In this document: piece after piece, positions 7,938 to 13,521 of the stretch
How the letters are laid out: each line of letters starts with the position of its first letter
How positions within the stretch are numbered: position 1 is the first letter of the stretch
DNA from: Candidatus Peribacterales bacterium
Lineage (GTDB): Bacteria; Patescibacteriota; Gracilibacteria; Peribacterales; Peribacteraceae
DNA length: 14,021 nucleotides
Assembly (NCBI GenBank): GCA_021731345.1
Contig: JAKFXO010000070.1
Span: 1 to 14,021, forward strand
Reading direction: 5' to 3'
Translations under genes and position numbers: made by a program
Notes under the pieces: model-generated
Told to the model about the DNA's origin: nothing
The model's database searches: none
The model's input: only the letters and a program-made list of their open reading frames with translations

Positions 7938-7957
7938 CGCTTTCCACTTTCAACTTT
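7938..7957 (-). repeat. Right arm of the inverted repeat flanking the S23-family gene
   Basis: On the minus strand it reads AAAGTTGAAAGTGGAAAGCG, the counterpart of 7533-7552. The 7-bp GAAAG periodicity continues for about one more unit outward (GTGGAAAG). It starts 5 bp after the S23 stop and ends 19 bp before pyrF. In RNA the arms would pair with one C-A mismatch and one G-U wobble. Confidence 0.85.
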
Positions 7958-7976
7958 CCACTTCTACACTGCATCC

Positions 7977-8825
7977 ATGCACTACGCCGATTTCCTTCAG
8001 CAGAGGATCACAGAAACGTCTCCGGTTTGCGTTGGACTTGATCCGGTCATTGCCAAACTTCCTGAAGGAATCGCAAAAGACATCGGAGGAGTAAAGGACT
8101 TTTGCATCGGCATCATCGATGCAGTCGCAGCTGATGCTGCTGCGGTAAAACCACAGCTCGCATATTTTGAACTGCTTGGTTGGGAAGGGATGAAAGTATT
8201 TTTTGAGGTCTGTGAGTACGCGAAGAAAAAAAATCTGGTCGTCATTGCCGATGGAAAAAGAAATGACATCGGCTCAACGTGCGAAGCGTACGCTGATGCA
8301 TACCTCGGAAAAAACAGCCCTATCGATGCACTCACAGTCACACCGTATCTCGGCTCCGATGGAGTAGCCCCGTTCATGGAGCGCTGCGCCAAAAACGACA
8401 AAGGTATCTACGTTCTTGTGAAAACAAGTAATGAGAGCTCGGGTGATCTTCAAGATCTTCCGATCGGAGACGAAGTTGTGCATGAACATATGGCGCAGCT
8501 TGTCGAAAGTTGGGCAACCCAGCTCCTTGGAGCAAAGGGTAATTTGTCTGCAGTCGGCGCTGTCGTCGGCGCGACGTATCCAGAGGAATCTCGGTATCTC
8601 CGCACGCTCATGCCGCACGTTCCTTTCTTGATCCCAGGATATGGGGCGCAAGGAGGCACCGCTGAAGACGCAGCACTAGGCTTCCTGCCGGACGGTACGG
8701 GGGCAATTGTGAATGCGAGTCGTAGTATTTTGTACGCTTCTAAGGGCAAGGATTGGCAAGAGGCCGCCTCAAAAGCCACTAAAACTATGTCTAACGAGCT
8801 TTTGAAGGTTATTGCTAAAAAATAG
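7977..8825 (+). CDS. pyrF: Orotidine 5'-phosphate decarboxylase (type 2)
   Basis: 282 residues; catalyses OMP to UMP plus CO2, the last step of de novo pyrimidine synthesis, in the cytoplasm. The type 2 form is recognised by VCVGLDPVIAKLP near the N-terminus, the catalytic loop VVIADGKRNDIGSTCEAYA (K-x-N-D with flanking D), ALTVTPYLGSDG, the phosphate-binding FLIPGYGAQGGT, and the terminal GAIVNASRSILYA. Length fits the type 2 subfamily, which is longer than E. coli-type PyrF. The ATG at 7977 directly precedes the conserved YADFLQQRI helix; the upstream bases carry no Shine-Dalgarno and belong partly to the S23 cassette. No other pyrimidine gene is in the window. Confidence 0.96.
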   Translation: MHYADFLQQRITETSPVCVGLDPVIAKLPEGIAKDIGGVKDFCIGIIDAVAADAAAVKPQLAYFELLGWEGMKVFFEVCEYAKKKNLVVIADGKRNDIGSTCEAYADAYLGKNSPIDALTVTPYLGSDGVAPFMERCAKNDKGIYVLVKTSNESSGDLQDLPIGDEVVHEHMAQLVESWATQLLGAKGNLSAVGAVVGATYPEESRYLRTLMPHVPFLIPGYGAQGGTAEDAALGFLPDGTGAIVNASRSILYASKGKDWQEAASKATKTMSNELLKVIAKK

Positions 8826-8840
8826 AAAAAGTAGTATAAT
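8812..8840 (+). promoter_or_regulatory. Sigma-70-type promoter for the 36-residue membrane protein
   Basis: TTGCTA (8812-8817), a 17-bp A-rich spacer, then a perfect TATAAT (8835-8840). It overlaps the last codons of pyrF. Transcription should begin near 8847, leaving a leader of about 24 nt before the ATG at 8871. Confidence 0.7.
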
Positions 8841-8870
8841 AATAACATTACTTCATACTCATACACACAT

Positions 8871-8981
8871 ATGAGCCTACATCTTCTTGATAAGGAGCAC
8901 CGCGAGAAGCTCCTCGTCCTCTCTTCTCTCTGGACCACCTTTGCCGGTGCGTTCCTCCTCGTCATCGTCTCGAACTACTAA
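8871..8981 (+). CDS. 36-residue single-span membrane protein
   Basis: A small gene: ATG at 8871, stop TAA at 8979-8981. The N-terminal 13 residues are charged (LLDKEHREK), followed by one hydrophobic stretch of about 20 residues (LLVLSSLWTTFAGAFLLVIV) ending SNY. This predicts a single membrane helix with the charged end in the cytoplasm. It has its own promoter (8812-8840) and a strong palindrome 30 bp after the stop (9011-9038), so it seems to be a complete monocistronic unit. That context is the main evidence that it is real. No function is recognised; small proteins of this shape often modulate a membrane partner, but nothing here identifies one. The leader is A/C-rich without a Shine-Dalgarno. 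Confidence 0.65.
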   Translation: MSLHLLDKEHREKLLVLSSLWTTFAGAFLLVIVSNY

Positions 8982-9010
8982 GCGAGCGGACGAATATACA
9001 TCGATACCAA

Positions 9011-9038
9011 AACGCACTCTCCGTACGGAGAGTGCGTT
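9011..9038. terminator. Perfect 28-bp palindrome, probable bidirectional terminator
   Basis: AACGCACTCTCC, a GTAC centre, then GGAGAGTGCGTT: 12 bp of perfect stem, 14 if the self-complementary GTAC is counted. It lies between the convergent 36-residue gene (stop 8981) and the SLH gene (stop 9053). On the minus strand the stem runs into TTTT, as expected for an intrinsic terminator of the SLH gene; on the plus strand only TTCTT follows. Confidence 0.75.
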
Positions 9039-9052
9039 CTTGCGTACCAATG

Positions 9053-10726
9053 TTACTGAAGACGTGTTCCGATCACGATGGGGGAAGGGCCCTCTACCCA
9101 ACGGAAAATTCCTGATTCGTCTGTCCATTCGATGCTACCGAGAGATTCCGGTGAGCCGGCGGTCGCAAGTGACGTCTCAACAGTAGAACCTTGTGATCCA
9201 GCGCCGAGGAAAACTGTCGCTTTGAGATCAACGACAAATGGTGTTCCCACGGTCATCAAGCCTACGGCCTGATCAAGCGCCAAACACGTCACCGTCATAA
9301 ACTGTTCGTTTGTAGTGCATGGCACGCTAGCGCCTGATGCACGGTTAACGAGCATCCAGTTATTCACGGTTGCTGAACCGCTTTTTGCGAGTGAGATGAC
9401 GAGCTGTCTGAGTTTCAAATTTTTCCCAGGAAGTGCAGAACTGCTGAACGAATAGCTACCGATGACAACACCTGTGCCGGCAACGAGTGGTGCGGTCTCA
9501 GGCGATACGCGTGTGATGCCGAAGAGTCGACCAAATGCCGTCTGGTGCTTCATAAATGGCCCGCTGATCGGCGTGTTGATGGTCTGGTTGGTAGCGTCGC
9601 TTTTTGTTGTGATGGAGATCGTACGCACCTGTAGAAGCTCGTCAGAGAAGCCTGCATTTTCCACCGTGCGAACGACCGCACGAAGAACGACACGAACATC
9701 AGTGTCTTGTGGAAGTGTGAACTGGTTTTCTGGCTGTACCTGAGCCTCAAACGTCTGTTTGTAGTCAGGGGTATCTGTTGTCACTCTGCGTAGCAGGCTC
9801 GCAATGAGCTGACCGTTTTCTGTCACAAGCTCCAGACGCTCCAGTGAGCGCACTTCGCTGAACAGTTTTACCTGCACCAATTGAACCTTGGAACTTTCAC
9901 CGGAACTCCTGAGCACTCCACTTGCCAGTGCATCCGTCGTGGAACCCACAACGAGGAAGTGGCTGACTGCAGGCAGTGTGAAGAGTGGCGCTACTGAGGA
10001 TGACGACGATGAAGATGAGCTGACTGATGATGACGAAGACGATGAGGAACTTTCGGACGAGCTTGAGGAGCTTGCAGTGTTATATTTGCCTGCCTCTGCC
10101 AATCTGTACTCAGACAGTTTTCCTGCATTCTCAGCGATAAAAGCACCAGCAAGTCTGGCTGCCATACCGCGTGTCATCGGCGTATCGAAGGTGATGCGAA
10201 TGGGAAGATCGACGCCTTTATTCACCGCTGCCTGATAGTACGGCTCAGCCCAATCATCACCAGCGACATCTGGAATCGGATGACGATACAGAAGAATGAG
10301 CATCTTGAGGGCGGCGTCGTAGGTCACGGTGTCAGCAGGATTGAATGTCCACTGATCCTGTGGAAGTTTTGGGTTGGCATTGCCGCTCACGATGCCTGCT
10401 GCTTTGGCAGCGCATACGTACGGAGCAAACCACATGTCGCCTTTCACGTCGGGGAAACATCCTTGGCCAGAGCCATCTGGCTCGTATCCGTCAGGACTAG
10501 CGAGGATCGCGATCTTGAGGAATTCGGCGCGATTCACGAGCCGACTGGGGCCGAAGTGACGGTCACCGTATCCTTGCAAAATTCCCTCGCGGGTAAGCAG
10601 GTTGATGCCTGCGGCTTCAGAGGAGCCGGCGCGGACATCGGAGTAAAAATCCGCGGGCTGGATCTCGATGGCGAGTGCCGTGAGAGGAACCAAAAGCGCG
10701 GTGATGAGAAGAGTGCGTTTGAGCAT
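9053..10726 (-). CDS. Secreted S-layer-homology (SLH) protein with poly-serine linker
   Basis: 557 residues from the ATG at 10726, chosen because MLKRTLLITALLVPLTALAI is a clear signal peptide. The frame is open 42 codons further upstream without homology. Three SLH repeats follow at about 26-75, 91-145 and 152-198 (cores GYGDRHFGPSRLVNRAEFLK, FPDVKGDMWFAPYVCAAKAA and TFDTPMTRGMAARLA). C90 and C105 in the second could form a disulfide. SLH domains normally anchor proteins to secondary cell-wall polymers. Residues 219-244 are almost pure serine, a flexible linker. The remaining 310 residues look beta-rich, with alternating Val/Thr strands and no family I recognise. It is probably a surface-anchored structural or adhesive protein. 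It is monocistronic, with a terminator-like palindrome after the stop. The poly-Ser codons are mixed rather than one expanded triplet. Confidence 0.9.
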   Translation of the reverse strand: MLKRTLLITALLVPLTALAIEIQPADFYSDVRAGSSEAAGINLLTREGILQGYGDRHFGPSRLVNRAEFLKIAILASPDGYEPDGSGQGCFPDVKGDMWFAPYVCAAKAAGIVSGNANPKLPQDQWTFNPADTVTYDAALKMLILLYRHPIPDVAGDDWAEPYYQAAVNKGVDLPIRITFDTPMTRGMAARLAGAFIAENAGKLSEYRLAEAGKYNTASSSSSSESSSSSSSSSVSSSSSSSSSVAPLFTLPAVSHFLVVGSTTDALASGVLRSSGESSKVQLVQVKLFSEVRSLERLELVTENGQLIASLLRRVTTDTPDYKQTFEAQVQPENQFTLPQDTDVRVVLRAVVRTVENAGFSDELLQVRTISITTKSDATNQTINTPISGPFMKHQTAFGRLFGITRVSPETAPLVAGTGVVIGSYSFSSSALPGKNLKLRQLVISLAKSGSATVNNWMLVNRASGASVPCTTNEQFMTVTCLALDQAVGLMTVGTPFVVDLKATVFLGAGSQGSTVETSLATAGSPESLGSIEWTDESGIFRWVEGPSPIVIGTRLQ

Positions 10727-10741
10727 GGGCGTATGGTGGTC

Positions 10742-10757
10742 TCCAGAGGTCTCTGGA
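10742..10757. promoter_or_regulatory. 16-bp palindrome upstream of the SLH gene
   Basis: TCCAGAG, GT, then CTCTGGA form a perfect 7-bp inverted repeat, 15 bp upstream of the SLH start and 38 bp before the -35 of the divergent promoter at 10795. A two-base centre is too tight for a good RNA hairpin, so an operator for a dimeric regulator is the more natural reading. Confidence 0.35.
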
Positions 10758-10794
10758 TGCAAGGCTGTAGACGGATAAAGCTCTAGAAACGTGA

Positions 10795-10823
10795 TTGAAG
10801 AAAAAGGCGTTTTACGGTATAAT
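10795..10823 (+). promoter_or_regulatory. Sigma-70-type promoter for the 10822-13100 gene pair
   Basis: TTGAAG (10795-10800), a 17-bp spacer, then a perfect TATAAT (10818-10823). Transcription should begin near 10830, which places the ATG at 10822 upstream of the transcript. See the next gene for what this means for its start. Confidence 0.7.
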
Positions 10824-11211
10824 GTTGAGAAGTATTTCATTTTCACACACATCTATTCCAACGACTGACTCTTTCACTGGCAGCGTGCCACAGATGCCAC
10901 CGCTCTTAAGTGGTGACGAACTGTATGACTCGATCATGGGTTCGATCGAACCTGATCTCCTCATTTCGAACATGCCGCAGGTGGTACTCGAGATGGAACA
11001 CGACACGCAGGAAGTGAAAACCGAGCGCATCGAGCGTTACAACCGCGCCTTTGCTGAATACGACCGCAGGCTCGCTGAGCATAAGCAGGACTGGGACAAG
11101 GCGTACAACGACTATAAGCGTGCGTCCATGGAAAGTCTGACTGGCTTTCTGAACGCAGCGGATAAAGATCGTATGACGGATATTGAACGTCAGCTCGATT
11201 CCTCACTCTAG
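10822..11211 (+). CDS. Conserved-looking charged helical protein of unknown function
   Basis: Up to 129 residues. A Pro/Ser/Thr-rich start leads to PPLLSGDELYDSIMGSIEPDL, then a long charged helix with coiled-coil character (about 58-110: ERYNRAFAEYDRRLAEHKQDWDKAYNDYK), ending ERQLDSSL. No signal peptide, no membrane helix, no recognised family. The first ATG of the frame, 10822, overlaps the -10 box, so the protein probably begins later: at the ATG at 10894 (105 residues), or at an ATT at 10855, which lies at the same distance from TATAAT as the ATG of the small gene at 8871. The coordinates give the longest ATG-initiated frame. The next gene begins 3 bp after the stop, so the two are probably cotranscribed and may act together. 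Confidence 0.75.
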   Translation: MLRSISFSHTSIPTTDSFTGSVPQMPPLLSGDELYDSIMGSIEPDLLISNMPQVVLEMEHDTQEVKTERIERYNRAFAEYDRRLAEHKQDWDKAYNDYKRASMESLTGFLNAADKDRMTDIERQLDSSL

Positions 11212-11213
11212 CC

Positions 11214-13100
11214 ATGAAAAACTTTTTCGAAATCGACGGCAACGTGTCACTCCGTGAAGCACGCATGACACACATCACGCTCCGCCCTGGTGCAGAAAAT
11301 GCTCCTGCTCCTGAGCAGCCGCAGGGGGAACAAAGGTTCGACATGCGCGCAGATCAGCTCCCAGAAGAAACGCTCCGTGCGCTCAATTACCACATCAGCA
11401 GGCTCCAAAACCAAGCAAACGACACTGTGGAAAGCGAGCTTCAGAGAATTGTCTCCACTGCCCAGCGTGATGTTGATGCGCTTGCAGCAACTCCTGGTGC
11501 TTCCAAGCAATTCGTCACGGATTACATCCGCGCCAGTAACGAAGGTTTGCACCAGCGTAAGCTCCACATGAGCATGATCAACGGTCAGGTGCGCATCTCG
11601 CCGCACAACCCGACGCAGTTTCCGCCAGAAGTGATTGCGCGAAAAAATAAGATCAATGAACTGCAGGGTAAAATCAATCAAGTCGACCGCAATATCCGAG
11701 AGCTAATGCAGAGCTTTAGGCAGAACGCAGTGCAGTACCGCGGTCAGAAATTTGCAGCGATGAATCGTGGCAACATCGCACCAGAGATCAACCAAATGCT
11801 CATGCAGTTCCCGCAAGCTTCCATGCAGGCAAGCGCGGGGCCACTCAACCAGCTCTACGCACTTAAGTTCCAGCTCCAGCAGGAGCTTGCTGGTGTGAAG
11901 TCGGGCATGATCAAAGTCGCAGTGCCAACACAGGGCGACGTACAGGACCCAAGCCTCATCAATGATCCTCGCTATGCCGCAAGTGGTATGGGCGACACGC
12001 GTTTTAACTTAGGTGGTGCACCAGGTGGCATTGGCCCAGACGGTTTGCCGCTACCAAACGCGATGCCAAGCGCTGCCGAACAAGCGGCTATCCTCAGGCT
12101 TGCCGCACGCTGGAGGAGTGTCGATACAGAAGAAGAGCGCGATACCGTTGAAGGCTTCCTCATGATGGACGGCGTTGATGTCGATAGCAGTAATCTCGAT
12201 AAGGATGAGATTGTGATGGTCAGTCCTGAGGAGAAAGGCATGATGTTCCTTATGGGACTCATCACGGTTCTCAAGTCATTCTTGGATCGTTTGAATAGGA
12301 AGAAAACGGAGATCGAAGAAAGCACGGTGACCGACAAAGACCCTGCAACCATGAAGGTGGAAGAGATCACGGCTGAGAAAGAGGGGAACGACAAAAAGAT
12401 TGATGAGCTCAAAGTGAAGAAGCGTAAGAACGAAACGGACATTAAAGATGCTGAGAAGAAACTGAAGAACGTCGAAAAGCCGCTTGAGGGCGACGCAAAG
12501 ACGAAAGTAGAAACGGAGCTCAAACAGATGAAAGAGGAGCTGAAGAAGATCAATGAAGAAATCGAGAAGCTTGAAAAGCGCAATACAGTGCTCGCAAATC
12601 CAGAGACATTTAAAGAAAGCGAGAAAGACATCACAACGCAGGATCAGATGAAGGATGATCCTGTGTTGCAAGAGTTCCGGAGTGCCATGGAGAAGGCTAA
12701 GCAACAAATGCGTACGTCTTTGCAGCAAGCACTCGGCTCCGGAGATTTCCAAAAGAATATTGAGCGTTTAGGCGCAGTGCTTGGTATTGATATGACCAAA
12801 GTCGATTGGCAGGCCAAAACGAAGGACGCACTGACACACATCAACACTTGGCTGGACAAATTTATGGACAATACGAAACTCGAAAAAAATTCATCGGGAA
12901 AATACCGTATCGCCGTCGATATTATCGGAACACTTAACGAGCTAAAGCAGATCGAGATGTTTAAAGATATTGACGTGAAAGCAAACGACCTTCAAAAATT
13001 CATTTCCATGGCAAAGAGCAGAGGTTTGGCTTTCTTCGAATCGGAAGGCAGAGCAGTAACATCTTTTGTAGATGCCGAGGAAATACGACGTTCACTCTAA
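11214..13100 (+). CDS. Large cytoplasmic coiled-coil protein of unknown function
   Basis: 628 residues, no signal peptide and no convincing membrane span. By region: an N-terminal 45 residues with a Pro/Gln-rich stretch; a helical region at about 50-235 rich in Gln and Asn; a Gly/Pro-rich linker at about 255-285 (GGAPGGIGPDGLPLP); an acidic helical segment at about 288-345; a strongly charged Lys/Glu coiled coil at about 375-462 (for example ELKQMKEELKKINEEIEKLE); and a C-terminal mixed domain at about 480-628. I recognise no family. The ATG at 11214 is 3 bp past the preceding stop, so translation is probably coupled. The heptad-rich centre suggests an elongated oligomeric scaffold, but this is inference from composition only. 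Confidence 0.85.
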   Translation: MKNFFEIDGNVSLREARMTHITLRPGAENAPAPEQPQGEQRFDMRADQLPEETLRALNYHISRLQNQANDTVESELQRIVSTAQRDVDALAATPGASKQFVTDYIRASNEGLHQRKLHMSMINGQVRISPHNPTQFPPEVIARKNKINELQGKINQVDRNIRELMQSFRQNAVQYRGQKFAAMNRGNIAPEINQMLMQFPQASMQASAGPLNQLYALKFQLQQELAGVKSGMIKVAVPTQGDVQDPSLINDPRYAASGMGDTRFNLGGAPGGIGPDGLPLPNAMPSAAEQAAILRLAARWRSVDTEEERDTVEGFLMMDGVDVDSSNLDKDEIVMVSPEEKGMMFLMGLITVLKSFLDRLNRKKTEIEESTVTDKDPATMKVEEITAEKEGNDKKIDELKVKKRKNETDIKDAEKKLKNVEKPLEGDAKTKVETELKQMKEELKKINEEIEKLEKRNTVLANPETFKESEKDITTQDQMKDDPVLQEFRSAMEKAKQQMRTSLQQALGSGDFQKNIERLGAVLGIDMTKVDWQAKTKDALTHINTWLDKFMDNTKLEKNSSGKYRIAVDIIGTLNELKQIEMFKDIDVKANDLQKFISMAKSRGLAFFESEGRAVTSFVDAEEIRRSL

Positions 13101-13133
13101 GAAAGAAAAATCTCCTTATACCGTCGTATATCC

Positions 13134-13283
13134 ATGAAGCCACCTCTCCCAAAGAAAAAAGCGAAGATTCACGCAGCAGGGTCTATCCTGGATTTTGTCT
13201 CCTGGGGCATGCGTGAAGTCGCACTTCCTATCCCTGACTCGCTCATCGCTGCGATGAAGAAAAAGAAGAAGCTGAAGAAATAA
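13134..13283 (+). CDS. 49-residue basic small protein
   Basis: ATG at 13134, stop TAA at 13281-13283. Both ends are lysine clusters (KPPLPKKKAK and MKKKKKLKK) around a central segment of moderate hydrophobicity (SILDFVSWGMREVALPIPDSLIAAM). It begins 33 bp after the 628-residue gene on the same strand, so it may be the last member of that operon. Highly basic tails could bind nucleic acid or acidic lipid. No Shine-Dalgarno, in keeping with its neighbours. Support is the intact frame filling the gap, the compositional symmetry and the hairpin just after the stop; no family is recognised. Confidence 0.5.
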   Translation: MKPPLPKKKAKIHAAGSILDFVSWGMREVALPIPDSLIAAMKKKKKLKK

Positions 13284-13285
13284 GG

Positions 13286-13314
13286 CGTAGCGCTGGCTGC
13301 GTGTCAGCGTTACG
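13286..13314 (+). terminator. Hairpin after the 49-residue gene, weak terminator candidate
   Basis: CGTAGCGCTG and CAGCGTTACG pair over 10 bp (one G-U) around a 9-nt loop, starting 3 bp after the stop. No T-run follows, so if it terminates transcription it is not a textbook intrinsic terminator. Confidence 0.35.
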
Positions 13315-13318
13315 TGGC

Positions 13319-13363
13319 GATGGGTAACAGACAAATATCTTCTCGGAGATGTTACAAGCCATC
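13319..13363. other. Nested inverted repeats in the gap between the small basic gene and tRNA-Leu
   Basis: GATGG (13319-13323) pairs with CCATC (13359-13363). Directly inside, GTAACA (13324-13329) pairs with TGTTAC (13350-13355), with a 3-nt bulge on one side. Further inside, ATCT/AGAT can close a small loop. The whole could form an 11-bp stem with an internal hairpin on either strand. It lies downstream of the tRNA on the minus strand. It could be a processing or termination structure or chance; no known RNA family is recognised. The rest of 13284-13400 holds no gene that I can support. Confidence 0.35.
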
Positions 13364-13400
13364 TTCGTAGCGAATCACTAGCCATGGGTTGAAATTGGAA

Positions 13401-13486
13401 TGGTGCCCAGGAGAGGACTTGAACCTCCATACCCTTGCGGGTACCAGCTCCTAAGGCTGGCGTGTCTGCCATTTCACCACCTGGGC
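13401..13486 (-). tRNA. tRNA-Leu (anticodon TAG), CCA encoded
   Basis: 86 nt on the minus strand. Acceptor GCCCAGG pairs with CCTGGGC, with discriminator A and an encoded CCA. The anticodon stem CCAGC/GCTGG holds the loop CTTAGGA, giving anticodon TAG (plus-strand bases 13451-13453), which reads CUA and, by wobble, other CUN leucine codons. A long class II variable arm (TACCCGCAAGGGTA) confirms a leucine-type tRNA, and the T-arm has GGTTCAAGTCC. It starts 35 bp downstream of the stop of the upstream minus-strand gene. A TATACT lies just upstream (13503-13498) but no good -35, so it may be processed from a longer transcript. Confidence 0.97.
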
Positions 13487-13521
13487 ATATGTCGCTCAGT
13501 ATACGGCATGAATGCGGTCTC

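Noticed and set aside
7533..7957. Insertion sequence or diversity-generating retroelement
   Set aside because: There is no transposase, reverse transcriptase or template/variable repeat pair in the window; only the S23 gene and its flanking inverted repeats are present, so a standard IS or DGR call is not supported.
9888..10235. Plus-strand frame with a striking Asp/Glu-rich run
   Set aside because: It is the antisense of the poly-serine linker of the SLH gene: serine codons read backwards give Asp, Glu and Asp-like codons. The SLH frame has clear domains and this one does not.
11972..12634. Minus-strand 220-codon frame, Ser/Phe-rich
   Set aside because: It is the shadow of the Lys/Glu-rich coiled coil of the 11214-13100 gene. 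Its low-complexity Ser/Phe composition is what antisense GAA/AAG codons produce.
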